Shown here in pieces: positions 1 to 11,952 of a DNA stretch of 64,000 nucleotides. The DNA is from Saposhnikovia divaricata. Taxonomy: Eukaryota > Streptophyta > Magnoliopsida > Apiales > Apiaceae. The notes under the pieces were generated by a model. The model was not told the DNA's origin. It did not search any database and saw only the letters and a program-made list of their open reading frames with translations. Every line of letters starts with the position of its first letter. The first letter of the stretch is position 1. A program made the position numbers and the translations under genes. The stretch spans positions 147,371,647 through 147,435,646 of the forward strand of contig CM071597.1 in NCBI GenBank assembly GCA_036435485.1, read 5' to 3'.

Positions 1-210
1 CCATCAGTTGATACAAACCCTAAGAGTGACGTCAAGTGTTACCAGTGTGGGAAATTAAGGCACATAGCTAGGGATTGTCGTTCTAGTGGGTCGTCTGCGA
101 CAGGACAAAGTATGACTGCTTCAAATAGACCTACTGCCAGAGTGTACAATATGACCTTAGGAGATGCGTTGAAGAAACCGGATGCAAACACAGGTATTTT
201 TACTATTTAA
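1..210 (+). pseudogene. Ty3 (Tekay/Del-like) gag C-terminus with zinc knuckle, partial
   Basis: The reading frame is open from base 1 to a TAA at 208-210, giving about 69 residues of a Gag C-terminus that begins outside the window. It contains one CCHC zinc knuckle, CYQCGKLRHIARDC (spacing C-x2-C-x4-H-x4-C), the nucleic-acid-binding motif of retroviral nucleocapsid. The knuckle is followed by a Ser/Thr-rich stretch and ARVYNMTLGDALKKPD, which resembles the Gag tail before protease in Del/Tekay chromoviruses. In an intact element protease and reverse transcriptase would follow in frame. Here the frame stops and only a scrap of RNase H is seen downstream, so the copy is internally deleted. Lineage is inferred from the tail and from the long LTR downstream. 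Confidence 0.8.
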
Positions 211-325
211 CCTTTTAAGTGTAAATGTTTGGTTAGGAATCAACTTGGTCAATGAATGGTGTAAATAAGTTAATAAAATAGATAAGAATAATCTATCTGA
301 TTAGGAAGTAAGATATGCTGGTCCA

Positions 326-366
<41 letters not shown>

Positions 367-866
367 AGAGTATTTAAAAATAAATAAATAAATAATATAT
401 TATAGATAATTTTTTCTTAAAATTGTTTCAAGGAATAGCCTTCTAGTCAAATTTCTCGAAGATTTTACAGAGACAGGATACAATAAGATTGAAGTACTCA
501 TGTTTTATGTTATGATAGAGATCAAAATATAGTTAGACAATAAGTGAGATACACTACCATTCAGGGAAGGGCAATGTGGTGGCCGATACCCTTAGTAAAA
601 AGAGAAAGGAGAAATGAGATAATATATAATGACAGAATTCCAGAGAAGGTTGGTACGGTAAAGATAGTAAAAGTATTGCTATTGATAAGCTAAATGGCAT
701 GTTGATGAATGACAAACAAGTTTATATTGGTGTACTTCTGTACAAACAAGATAGAGATGTTTAATGAGGAACTAGAGGATGGAGGAAATAATATGGGAAT
801 TAAAGGGTGTAAAATGAGGAGGGCATTCGGTGATGACTTCAACATGATTTCGGGACGGAATCCTTT
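211..866 (+). mobile_element. Collapsed pol region of the Tekay-like element
   Basis: About 650 bp separate the gag fragment from the polypurine tract, where an intact element would carry more than 3 kb of protease, RT, RNase H and integrase. The only recognisable coding remnant is at 546-617 (+), reading EIHYHSGKGNVVADTLSKKR, the conserved end of RNase H (usual form YHPGKANVVADALSRK), followed by a TGA. A GA microsatellite lies at about 327-364. Nothing else recognisable is seen. Confidence 0.7.
327..364. repeat. (GA)n microsatellite
   Basis: Uninterrupted GA dinucleotide run of about 38 bp inside the deleted pol region. Confidence 0.95.
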
Positions 867-880
867 TAAGGGGGGAAGAC
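867..880 (+). other. Polypurine tract of the Tekay-like element
   Basis: AAGGGGGGAAGAC directly precedes the TG of the LTR at 881. This is the plus-strand priming site for reverse transcription and fixes the orientation of the element as plus. Confidence 0.85.
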
Positions 881-3183
881 TGTAATAACTCTAACTTTAT
901 AAATGCTACAGTGCTTAAATGAATAGTAAATTTTGAGGATTTAGGGAAATGGCATGTAGGTACCCTACCATTGAAACAGAAAATGAATAATCAGAAACCA
1001 TATTAGTGATGTACTATGAAAATAAGTGACTCGAAACGATGGCGGATTTCAGAAATTCCTTAGTGTGGATTTTAAGGATTTTCAATCTCAATTGAGACTC
1101 TATGGAATGTGATATGAAGGAGTATAGAAATATAAAAGGGTTTATATCTTGAGGAAATAGTAAAATTAGGTTAAACCAAGGAATGATCAAGTTAAGAAAA
1201 TGCCAAGGGAATTTGGATAGTTAAACGATTTCAAAATCATTTGGATAACGAGGTATATTCGAAACGAATTGCAAGTAGACGAATATGGAGACTAAGCAAC
1301 CAAGATTAATATTATAACAAGGATATACACACCACATTATTTGCTATAATCACTAAAACATTATTTGGAAAATCAAGAACCAAGATTTCTAGCATTGTCT
1401 AACATGACATCACTAATTACATCACTTTCCAATAACTTTAATCAAGGGTTAATTAGTAATTTCACCATGTAATTCTCTATAACATTCTACAAGACTCTAG
1501 AACTCTCAAGATTTGCCAAGATAAGAGCAAGCAACACAAAAATCTCTCCCCATTCCCATCATCATTCAAATCGGCAGAAAATGAAAAAAAAAAGAAATAG
1601 AAAATCAAAATCCTAGCTACAATCAACTACAAATCAAGGGAAAATTCATGGAGGTTCTTGGAGGTTAGAGAAGATCATCCACCAAGTTTCATAGCCATTC
1701 AACATCATTTGCATAGGTAATTAAATCATCAAAGTTGCTAGATGAATAGTAACCCTTAAGTACTAACTTTGTTTTCATGGTTTCTTCAGTTGATCCAACC
1801 TAGTTTAAGGCTAATTAAGGACTAACCAAGGATTATTAAGTGTTGTTGAAGCTTCAAGGAAGGTATAAAGTTCAAGAACCCTTAGTATTATCTTGAGTTT
1901 ATAATGGTTTATGGTAGTTTAGTGGTTAAATGAGTATTAAGCATGAAATCATGATTATATGTATGTTTATAAGTGTTTTATTGAACATGGAGGTGTTGTG
2001 GGTGCTAGTAACCATGGTTGGTATGATGTCGACATGGTGTAGGGTTTGGTATATGTGTTGGATGTTGGATTTGGAGGAGTTATATTATGGAAAGTATGGA
2101 AATATAGCCGATATAATGCCCGATTTTTGTTAAAACAGTAATTACTTGTTAAAAAACAGAGCAATCCTGAATCTGTCAAGGTCAGTAGGGCATAACCACT
2201 GGTCATGATAGGATAGGTCTTAGTTCATAGATCGTTTTGATATAAAGTACGTAAAAATCTGATGAACGGTTTAGGAAATATGGCCAAAATACTAAAAGTG
2301 GTTCGAACGCGTAAGTGCGAGTTCGCAACTTCAATTGAACACCCTTAACCTAAGTGATTCCATTACAAATCTTGATAATTAAATAATAGAGGTCATAAGG
2401 AAGGTATAGGAGAAGGTCTCATGTCGAACAAATAATTTTTCAATTTTATAAAAATGTTTAGATCAAGGGTACGTTAATGGAAAACCCCTTAAATGGATAA
2501 AGGATAAGTTTCTCGAGTTAATGGTCGACTTAAAAGTCTTTAAAACTTAAATATCTACTAAGTGTATAAGATAATGACATACCTTGATAATGTACTAAGA
2601 GTCATTAAGTGGCGGTGTTGATAAGAGTTATGTTATGGTGTGCTAGATAAGCTAAAAAGATTAGGGGATCAAGTGAGTTAAATGGTTAGGATAATTGTTG
2701 TAAGTAATAATAATTATAATGGGGCATATTCTAATGATGCTCCTTTTCGTTCTTATAGAAACTCAAGACGAACACCGGGTCATACCTCTGGGATTTAGAG
2801 ATCGAGGCAAGATTTCTTCTTCCTTATTTTGATAAATTGTTTATGTTTAAAGAAAAGTTGTTTTGCTAGATAATATATGAATCTTATATCAATATATGAT
2901 ATGGATTGTGGATATGAATATGAAGGGAGCCAATATACTTTATGGCTTAAAAAGATATGAAAGAGAATGGTATCAGTTGTTATCTAGGGTTATATGGTTT
3001 ATGATATTATGTTAAAGATAATCTTTAAACATTTATGATTTAATAAATATTATTTGATTATTATTTAATACTTTAAAATAGTTTAAATATTTTGTATATA
3101 AGAGCATATTTGACTTTATTAAATACGGAGGAAATGTTTGAGTTATAATCAAAGTATTATGATGTATGTATTTTAAAGATGAT

Positions 3184-3250
3184 GATATGGAAATGGAAAT
3201 GATATATGTGAATGGAAATGGAAATGGAAATGATATATGTGAATGGAAAC
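3184..3250. repeat. Short GGAAAT-type tandem repeats
   Basis: Several copies of GGAAATG / GATATATGTGAATGG alternate inside the LTR. This is simple local slippage and explains the Ser/His/Phe-rich reading frames on the opposite strand. Confidence 0.8.
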
Positions 3251-3808
3251 GAAAAATGGAAAATATGGAATGGTGTTTTATAAATGGAATAATGATTTGA
3301 TAAAAAGGGGGATTGTAACAGCAAGCGTAAGAGGTTATGTTCGGCACAGTCCAGCACTCAATATTTTATTAAGGCCCAAGAGATGCCGAAGGGGGATGTA
3401 GAAGAGAGCCTTCCTCCAGGGATGATGACCAGGTTGGATCATTCCTTCTACTAGTAGTAAACAGAGAGCGAGGTACGATTAGGCGACTGATCATCGTCCT
3501 AACGTATTAGGCGACAGCAGATATCCCCAAAAAGAAAGAATTGGTAATGGTTACAGTTCGACATATTGAAAAAGGAAAAATGGTATGAAATATTGAAATT
3601 GTTTTAATGATTTAGAACAGAAACTGATATTATATTAGAAGAGAAACTGATATTATATTATATTAGAAGAGAAACTAATATGATATTATGTTAGAAGAGA
3701 AACTGATATTATATGGTTCTATATTTCCTTTCTTATATAGATAAATAGATGGTGTATTTAATAAATAAGAATTTATTCTTTTCTTGATGATTATGATGGG
3801 TCTTCCGG

Positions 3809-3813
<5 letters not shown>

Positions 3814-3862
<49 letters not shown>
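3814..3862. repeat. (AT)n microsatellite
   Basis: Roughly 49 bp of perfect AT dinucleotides inside the LTR. Confidence 0.95.
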
Positions 3863-3865
<3 letters not shown>

Positions 3866-4371
3866 TCCTTTGATACTGGTTTACAAAATTTATCTTGCTG
3901 AGCTATTATAGCTCACTCTTGCTACTTATGTATATAACAGCTAGGTCAAATGCCGATACTCTGCACCACACCCCGCAAGAGGGTAATGGAAAGACGACCT
4001 TTTGAGAGAGTGTTGGCGCCTATCCCTGAGGTAGCTGATAGACAGATGGCTATTGGTAGACTTATGTGAATTAAGTGTGTAAGTTTGAGAAATAAACTTT
4101 TGGTTGTTGAAATGCTTCCTCTCGAAGTTATATTCAGCAACACTACTTAAGTAAGATTCTGGGTTTGTAATAACTCTTTTAACTTTAAACTTATGATATT
4201 GTGGATGTTGTTCTATGAGCATATGACTGGTGTGTAATATTATTAGGTGTGGGGTCTACTGTGTGGGTTTTATTACGCATTTATATTTCAACTGTCAAGA
4301 ATATAATGTTATTAAATGGAAATTGGACCGTGATGACCTGGATTCCTGACCCCGGATCTAGGGGCGTCACA

Positions 4372-4756
4372 GTTGTGCCTTTGGAGATTTACACATACAT
4401 CACCTCGAGTGGAGGCATATGAACCAGAGACTAATGAAGAAGGTATGAGGCTCGCCCTCGATCTGATTGATGAGGTTAGGGATGAGGCAAATGCCAGGAA
4501 CGCAGAGCATCAGAAAAGAGCATTCTTCCACTACAACCTAAGGGTTAAAGAGAGGTTCTTTCGATAACGTGACTTGGTTCTAAGAAAGATTGAGGCCTCT
4601 GGAGTTGGCCAAAAAGGAAAGTTAGCCCCCAATTGGGAAGGGCCCTATCGAATCAAGAAGACGCTAGGACATGGATCCTACAAGCTGGAAACCTTGGATG
4701 GGAACGAGGTGCCTCGCACTTGGCATGCCCTGAACCTGAAGGTTTATTATGTTTAA
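4372..4756 (+). pseudogene. Tat-lineage Ty3 integrase C-terminus, broken
   Basis: Translation gives VVPLEI, then (after a frameshift near 4390) PRVEAYEPETNEEGMRLALD, a run of charged residues, and finally GKLAPNWEGPYRIKK through TWHALNLKVYYV with a TAA at 4754-4756. In Tat/Ogre-type Ty3 elements the integrase ends in the same way (KLAPNWEGPYRV...SWNAEHLRKYY). An in-frame TAA at 4565-4567 interrupts the segment between the helical part and the DLVLRK strand. The upstream part of pol is displaced by the Tekay-like LTR. No chromodomain follows, which agrees with Tat rather than a chromovirus. The protein would join element cDNA to host DNA; this copy cannot. Confidence 0.85.
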
Positions 4757-5190
4757 GCCATCCTGTTAAGGATGTAGCTTTTTATCTATCTATCTATCTA
4801 GTAGAAGTAGCAATAAGGTTCGATGAAACCATTGCTGAGCATGTTGCTCCTAGTAGGAAGTAGAGTATCTATGTAAGGGTTGAACCCATTTTATCGACAT
4901 TCTCTGGAAGCTTATTAATAAAGTTCATTTTTGCTAATCTACTTCTTTTGTTATGTTATTTTAAACATGAAAGGCAAATGGAGTTTAGTACGAGCCAAGC
5001 GGCCAAGTACCAGGAAAACTCAAAAAGCATAATGAACTATTAGCAAAAGACAAGAATGTGGAAATAAAGGAAACCAACTCCATAAATAGTTAAATTAGAG
5101 GTTACGTGAACAAAAGCCCGAAGGCTATAAGTTAGGTTACAAATGCAAAGTTCAAGTAAACGATCAAAAGCAGAGGGAGAGTAGATAAGC
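4757..5190. other. Non-coding spacer between Tat pol and the antisense gene
   Basis: No recognisable gene. A short TCTA tetranucleotide run lies at about 4783-4800. The spacer separates the plus-strand integrase end from the 3' end of the minus-strand additional gene, so transcripts from the two directions would converge here. Confidence 0.6.
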
Positions 5191-7096
5191 TCAAAGGGCC
5201 TTAGGGGCCTCCTTAACAGGAGAACCATCCTTGGAACTGGTGGATGTGGTGGAACCATCTGGAGCAGAATCGACAGGTCCAGCTCGAACTAGGGGGAGCT
5301 TAGGATCCAAGGCTGCATCCGCAACATGCTCCTTAACCAGAACATCATCCTCCCCAAACAACTCCTCGCTGGAGCCAGGCTCAGAAACCAATATGCTGGG
5401 AAGATGGGGGCTCGGGAAAGTAGAAGGCTGGAATAGGCCCGGATGCTATCTCAAAACCGCCTCAAGGACCTTGTTCCACCCCTCAGTAAACTGGCCAGGA
5501 AAAAGCATATCATCATGCTGGTCCATAACTGCCTTATACTCAGCTGAATCTAGATAATCATCAATCAGCTTTTCCTTCTCGTCTTTCAACACGACCAGCT
5601 CTGAGTGAACCTCAGCCAACTCCTCATCTTTCTTCTTCAGCTGCTCTTCCAGCTGATGAATGTGGAGACTCCTCTTTTGAGACTCGATCTCAAACTCCTT
5701 AGCTTTCCCCTTCCAGGCTTTGGCTTGGTAGATCAAGTCCTGAAAGTGGACATTAGCCTGCATAAAAGATTAGTGTTATGATCAAATAATGAAACGAAAG
5801 TGCCCAAAACATTAAAAAGGCAAAGTTTAAGGCTTACCGCAGCAATAGCCTGAGAGCCAAGTGCCCCGGACTCCCCAATACCTCCATTAAGGACCAAGTC
5901 CTTGTAGTCAGGAGGGGTGATCGAGTTTAAAGACCAGTCCATAGAGTGCTTTGCAGAGCCCACTACGGAATCTTGCTTCCTGAAGCCCCAGGAAGGCCTG
6001 TACACAGTCGACTGGACATTGACCTGAGAGCTCCCCTTCAGGCCAGCCAAGTCACTATACTTCAAGTTCCCTTTCTGAACCTTGTGAGGGCGCAAAAAAG
6101 CAGGCTCAGTTTCTTTCCCTCGAGGGTTAGCACCCCTTTTAGCTCGAGCCATCCTGGAAGTCTCGTCATCAGGAGAAGGGGCAGCTTCCACAATCATTTT
6201 TGCAACTGCGAAAACATAAACAGAAACAAGTTTGAATAAGTCAAGTATGAAAATAAATTACAAAGACAATAAAGAAAGTTACCCCGCTCAGAAACACGTG
6301 AAAGGCCTACTGCCCTTAGAGATTATTCATTTATAAGGCTTTAGCATGTTATAGAATCGCCGTCGCCTTTGGTCAAAGTCTCAAAAGCAGCTTGATCTTC
6401 GGGACTAAGAATGATCCCTTTAGCACTCCCATCTGAAACCTTCGAAAAGGACCTTCTAAAGAGAGTGCCCCAGTCACCACCCTCCCACTCTAAATAAGCA
6501 AACTCATTTTTCCAACCCGTGTTGTTATCGGGCACAGACTTGCCATTAAAAATTGGAGGGACTTTGGGACGAAGATTAATATACACCCAACCAGGATATT
6601 TGGTCGGGCTATTATAAACTTGAAAAATCTTGCGAAAGAGGGGGACAGATAGAGGAAGGTTTTGTCTAGGACACAAAACCATAAAACATAAAATTATTCT
6701 CCACGCATTTGGCGGGAGTTGACAAGGGCTAATTTGAATATCAGCCAGAAGACGAGGAATGAACTCATGAAAGGGAAAGCGAAGACCAGCTACTACACTC
6801 TCCCTATAGACACATAAAGAATTGGGTTTCCAGTGACAAGGTCTGTCACCTGGCCCAGCTGGGATAAGTTTATAAGGTGATTTGATTTTAAACAGTTGTT
6901 ATATCTAGAAATTTCCTCAGTGTCGTGATACGTACTACAGCAGTCATATGCATCTAATTCGGCTAGAGAAGGATTATCATCCCCACGCTCATTTAACATT
7001 TCAAAAAAAAGATATGTAAGGGGAACGAATGGTGATGGTACCTTTAGAAGAGGCTGAGTTCATCTTGGCAAGGCGAGCTTTGGCTTTGTCCTCCAT
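5191..7096 (-). pseudogene. Antisense additional gene (aORF) of the Tat element, PF04195-like protein, decayed
   Basis: The minus-strand gene starts with ATG at 7096 (MEDKAKARLAKMNSASSK) and ends at a TAA near 5191. The N-terminal half reads SVVAGLRFPFHEFIPRLLAD, then QLPPNAWRIILCFMVLC, typical of the Pfam family called putative gypsy-type transposase (PF04195). The middle is basic; the end holds a coiled coil (about 5510-5700, heptads such as QLEEQLKKKDEELAEVHSEL) and an acidic Ser-rich tail. Two introns fit GT..AG: about 6204-6284 and about 5765-5839. Frameshifts near 7000 (a T run), 6810, 6340 and 5440 break the frame. Tat elements such as Grande and Retand are known to carry a spliced gene in this place and orientation between pol and 3' LTR. 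Its function is unclear. Confidence 0.75.
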
Positions 7097-7680
7097 TAAT
7101 GGTGGTTTGAAACCCTAGGGAGAGTGGACGGAGAAGATAACCGGAGAGGAAGGCCAGAATAAGTCGAGAAACTTCGAACGGGACTTGAGAGAGATTTCTG
7201 AGAGAGAGAGAGGACTGAGAAGGAAAGGTGATATTGAGAAGTGAAAATAAGAGTGTGAGAAATGAACTCTCAGCTCTCACTCTTATTTAGAAATATTTAG
7301 CTGGTTGAAATCCCTTCAAACGGTCAGAAAACCTGGGATAATCGATCAAAAATTCATATTTGACCGGTGAAAAGCCCACGAAGAAAACCCAATTAACGAA
7401 GGCCCAATTCTAGTACCTTCCGGGATTTAATATTTACAAAAATAAATGTTAAATAGGTATGTATTGAGAGTGTTTCTAGAATTTCTAGAATCATACCGAA
7501 AGATCTTGAACTTGGGCCAAAGAAGGCCTGGACAAGCCCAGTACAGCCAGGTGGCAAAGCCCATTTAAAAAAAAAATTATTTCCTAAAATTGTTCCACAA
7601 AATATAAATTATTACTAAGCCTTGAAGGTCCAAAAGTGATAAAGGCTCGTTAAGAAAAAAGCCCAAAAGCTTAAGGCCCA
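7097..7680. other. Upstream region of the Tat antisense gene
   Basis: No protein-coding signal. This would hold the promoter and 5' UTR of the antisense gene (GAGA-rich at 7198-7215, T-rich on the transcribed strand). Short reading frames on the minus strand are leader-like and show no family resemblance. Confidence 0.5.
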
Positions 7681-8110
7681 ATTTCGACCAAGATTCTGGT
7701 CGAGACGACCAAGAATCCTGGTCGAAAAACCGTTTGACCAAGGCACGAAAAAGGACCTTATTTTGACCAAGATTCTGGTTGAAACGATCAAGAATCCTGT
7801 TCGAAAAACCGTTCGACGAAGCCATGGAAAGGCCCTTATTTCGACCAAGATTCAGGTCGAAACGACCAAGAATCCTGATCGAAAAACCCTTCAACCAAGG
7901 AAATTTTAGGCCCTCATTTCGACCAAGATTCTGGTCGAAACGACCAAGAATCTTGATCGAAAAACCCTTCGACCAAGGAAATTTTGGACCCTTATTTAAA
8001 TCAAATCCTGGTCGAAACAACCAGGAATCCTGATCGAAAATTCCTTCGAGCAAGAAATTCTGAAGCCCTTATTTCGACCCGAATTTTGATCGAATTCCTG
8101 GTCGAAATTC
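7681..8110. repeat. ~78-bp tandem array in the 3' region of the Tat element
   Basis: At least five degenerate copies of a unit beginning TTTCGACCAAGATTCTGGTC, then CGAAACGACCAAGAATCCTG and GGAAATTTTGGGCCCTTA-like sequence. Copy starts are near 7682, 7760, 7838, 7916 and 7994, so the period is about 78 bp. Within each unit the word CGACCAAGAAT(C/T)CTGGTCGAAA is partly self-complementary. The array lies between the antisense gene and the 3' LTR. Confidence 0.85.
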
Positions 8111-8422
8111 TGGTGGAAATAGCCAAGTTCTGGTCAAAAAATTACTTTAAAAGCTGATTTTTGACAGTAAATCCTCGTGGGCATGGAAGTTTCGATAAAA
8201 ATAAAGAAAGTACCTGTGGGTACTACACAAATCCTAAAAATTAGGATAAATATGGAAAAATACAAGGAGTTTTATGAATAATTCCTTGAAATAAATGGGC
8301 AAAAATTCAGTAAAAAAAGTTATTAGAAAATAATTGCTTAGCCTCGAATAAGGCAAATCATCGTAAATGTGTAGCTCGCTCCCCACTTTGCATTAAGACG
8401 ATACTCGTGAAACACTAATGTA
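8111..8422. mobile_element. Tat 3' untranslated region, left of the CACTA insertion
   Basis: No gene. The sequence continues the Tat 3' region and is interrupted at 8422 by the CACTA element; it resumes at 14882 after the duplicated GTA. Confidence 0.6.
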
Positions 8423-9200
8423 CACTACAAGAAATCTGGCAATAGACGACACGTATCGGACAACACCCATGGAAAAAAGTGTTGCCTGAAATGATTAGAC
8501 AACTGTTATTTTCCTACTCGAGAAAGTATTGTGTAATCCAACATTCACACAATGGGCCAAAACCGTTGTGTGATAAATCTTACCAGACAAGCATTTCTTG
8601 ACCAGGGGTGTTATGTAAATGCAGAAGTATTTTTATGATTAGACAAGCGTTAGCAAATAAGTGTTGTGTGAATGTCTGCAACACAATATCCCGAAAAACC
8701 GTTGTTGTATTCAGACAAGTGTTTTTAGATCTGTTGTCTAAGTAGCAGTCATACAATATGTTATCCATAGTGTTGTGTGATAGTGAACCAACATACAACA
8801 TTTTTTAGAAATATTATGTGAATGAAGCATAGACAATACTTCGTAAAAAGTATTGTTAGAATAAGACAAGTGGTTTCCAATGTGGTATTGTGTAATGATA
8901 TTTAACACAAGTGCTTTACATAGTGTTGTATGAACTTAATCCAACACACAACAGGTTCTGGCCTATTGTGTGTTTCAACTCATACAAGTGTTGTTTGAAT
9001 AGGTTTCAGACAAGTTTTCAAGAAACCGTTATCTGAATTACAGAAAAATTTGAATTGAATTTGATGGGAAATAATGAAATAATTTGAATTGAATTTGGTG
9101 GAAAATGAAAAAATTGAATTAGATTTGGTGGGAAATAATGAAAAAATCAGACAACAGTTTTGTTATAAAAAATGCTGTGTGATATTAAGCACAACAACAT
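8423..9200. repeat. Left subterminal repeats of CACTA 1
   Basis: About twenty short copies of motifs such as AGACAAC(A/G), TGTTGTGTGA and ACACAATG appear in both orientations, matching those at the right end (14270-14881). Confidence 0.8.
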
Positions 9201-10237
9201 TTTTAGAAATCAGACTTGTTTTCAAGCATAACTTGACTCCAAATATTTTTAAATACCTCCACATCATTTTCTTGATTTTTAGAAATTTTTCTAGAATTTT
9301 CAAATCATTTTCTACATTTTTAAACAATTTTATACTATTTTTAAATCACTAGAAACTATTAAACAAATAATTATAAATTAAATAACTTTAATTAAATTAA
9401 TTAAAATCATTTAACAATCAATTAATAAATTATTTCATAAATATTCAAATTTAATGAATAATTAAATTAATTAATCATTATTTGAAATTAATTAAAATAA
9501 TTAAAAGTATTTAATCCTTAATTGTTTCCGATTAAAATAAATAGGTAAATGATTTTTAAAACAAATAATCAAGTAAAATAAATTGAAAAATTCACTGAAT
9601 TTTAAAATACAATTTTAGAAAATAAATTTTCTGCATTTTTATAACAAAATTTCGGATTTAAAATAAATAGTCAAAATAAAAACAATTGTGAAAAATAAAT
9701 AAATAATTTACCTTTTTAAATAAAAGGTAAATTAGTAATTAGAAGTAAATAAGTTAAAAGGTGAAATGCCTCAAAAAAAAAGTTAAAAGGTGAAAAGATT
9801 AAAAACATTTCGGTTTTTACCTTTTTACCAAAACAGGATTATAGCACGACTATTCATCACCATCTTCAAGCTTTCATTCCAACAACACCAAGAACATGAA
9901 GAACACAATAATCAATCTCCAATTTCTATATGTTATAGAACTCAAAATCCAACATATGATATGTGAAATTGACCAGAAAAACAAGATCTACAACATGGCA
10001 TCTTCAGATTTCATAACAAACACTGCTTGCAATTTTTTTATTTTTAATCCTAATAATTTTGAAAACAAATCGAATTTTAGAAAAAAATCGAAATCACCTG
10101 CACCACATCTGTTGGTAAAAACACGAAGGGTTCGTTGAGAGCTTCGATTCGACTATAGGAGCGTCAAAATCCGAATTCAATAACATCTTCGAATTGGACT
10201 TTGATCTTCAAGAACAATATTTACGAGAATCTATACT
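9201..10237. other. AT-rich interior of CACTA 1
   Basis: Very AT-rich (9340-9840 is almost all A/T), no coding signal. A short reading frame at 9896-10138 (+) has no recognisable similarity and runs into the tandem array, so I do not call it a gene. Confidence 0.5.
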
Positions 10238-11350
10238 ATTACAACATTTTCGTTTTGTTAAAATCTCGTACAACCCGACCTTTTTATTTTTCGATTATTT
10301 TTTTCCAACACTAAAATGAGTGTTTATTAACATATGTACGGTTCGATCATTGAAGAAATCATTCAAAAAAATTATTAAGTGAATCTGGATCGTGCCTCAT
10401 TATAGGAAGCAGCACTTTTACTACGTTTTTGTTAAAATCCCGAACAACCCGACCTATTTATTTTTTGATTATTTTTTCCCAACACAAAAATGAGTGTTTA
10501 TTAACATCCGTACGGTACGATCGTCGAAGAAATCATTCAAAAGAATTATTGAGTGAATCTGGATCGTGACCCGTTATAGGAAGTAGCATTTTACTACATT
10601 TTTGCTAAAATCCCGTACAACCCGACCTTTTTATTTTTTGATTATTTTTTCCCAACACTAGAATGAATATCTATTAACACCCGTATTGTTCAATCATTGA
10701 AGAAATCATTTAAAAAAATCATTCAGTGAATTTGGCACGCGCCCTGTTACCGGAATCTGTACTATTACAACGTCTTCGTTAAGATGCAGCACGACCGAGC
10801 CTTTTTTTTTGATTATTTTTTCCCATCACTAGAATGAGTATCTATTAACACCCGTATGGTTCAATCGTTGAAGAAATCATTTAAAAAAATCATTCAGTGA
10901 ATCTAGCACGCGCCCTGTTACCGGAATCTATACTATTACAACGTTTTCGTTAAAATGTGGCGCGAACGAGGCTTTTTAATTTTTGATTATTTTTTCACAA
11001 CACTAGAATAAGTATCTATTAACATCCGTACGTTCGATCGTTGAAGAAATCATTTAAAAAAATCATTCAGTGAATCTGGCACACATCCTGTTACCGGAAT
11101 TTGTATTGTTACAACGTTTTCGTTAAGATGCGGCACGACCGAGTCTTTTTATTTTTTGACTATTTTTCCCAAAACTAGAATGAGTATCTATTAACACACG
11201 TATGGTTCGATCGTTGAAGAAATCATTTAAAGAAATTATTCAGTGAATCTGGATCGTGTCCCGTTACAGGAATTAGCACTTTTACTACGTTTTTGTTAAA
11301 ATCTCGTACAACCCAACCTTTTTATATTTGTTGATTATTTTTTCCCAGCA
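10238..11350. repeat. ~173-bp tandem array in CACTA 1
   Basis: Six full copies and one partial copy. Each holds CCGTACGGTTCGATCNTTGA, GAAATCATTNAAAAAAAT, TTACNACGTTTTNGTTAAAA and CCCAACACTANAATGAGT. Copies of the GTACGGTTCGATC word fall near 10331, 10504, 10679, 10848, 11020 and 11192, giving a period of 169-175 bp. The same unit, inverted, occurs in CACTA 2. Confidence 0.9.
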
Positions 11351-11952
11351 CATATGTATCTATTATATTGATATTTCGAAAATTATAGATATTTTTTATT
11401 TCGAATCAAATTTCTGAATTTTTTTTAAGATTTCATGATTCAAAATATCATATTTCACTTCCCTCCCTTCATCTAACTCATATTACCCCTTGTTAAAATT
11501 TCACTTCCCTCCCTTTACTAAAATTTCACTTCCCTCTTTTATCACCAAACACATATTTTATTTCCCTCTTACACTTTCATTTTCCCCCAAATCAAATTTC
11601 GATTTCCCACTTCACCAATAATTTGTTCCCCCAATTCAAAATTTCATATCCCCCTTCTCAGATAAAAAACCAAAAAACCAAAACCTTATCCAACACCAAA
11701 AAAATCAAAACCTTATCCAACAAAATGCAAACGACATACACACATAAGGAGAACAAATCAAAATCAGGTTTCACCATCTTCAAACACAATTACACAAACC
11801 CTATCTCACGAGATGTAAACTCAAATATTACATCTAAGAAGTCCTGTCACCAAATCATAGAAAGTCGACGACCCTCAAAGTTTTTGGTATTTTGGGATCT
11901 TGAATCAGAGTTTTTGGTCAAGTTTTTGGTCGACGGCTGTGGTCGAGTTTCA
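11351..11952. other. Interior of CACTA 1, pyrimidine-rich
   Basis: Repeats of TTTCACTTCCCTCCC at about 11455-11560, then A/C-rich sequence. The region may be a captured promoter or 5' leader because a RABA exon follows directly, but nothing proves this. Confidence 0.35.

Larger units (their letters stand above)
881..4371 (+). mobile_element. 3' LTR of Tekay/Del-like Ty3 retrotransposon
   Basis: The LTR starts TGTAATAACTC right after the polypurine tract and ends CTAGGGGCGTCACA, so it is TG..CA bounded and 3491 bp long. LTRs of this length are usual in the Tekay/Del chromovirus lineage. It holds no convincing gene: the small ORFs inside are low-complexity shadows. Inside it are a GGAAAT-type array (about 3184-3250) and a long AT microsatellite (3814-3862). 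Sequence 3' of the LTR resumes mid-codon in a Tat integrase, so the element is nested in an older retrotransposon. The 5-bp target duplication on the right would be GTTGT (4372-4376); its left partner is outside the window. Confidence 0.85.

Noticed and set aside
1930..2206. Short reading frames on both strands inside the Tekay-like LTR
   Set aside because: Met/Trp/Tyr- or Thr/Pro-rich composition, no family resemblance, both strands open at once; LTR sequence by chance.
3033..3357. Ser/Phe/His-rich minus-strand frames
   Set aside because: They are translations of the GGAAAT-type simple repeat.
7577..8053. Minus- and plus-strand frames over the 78-bp array
   Set aside because: The repeated peptide (FDQDSW.., RPRILIEKPF) has the period of the DNA repeat and no protein family; repeat shadow.
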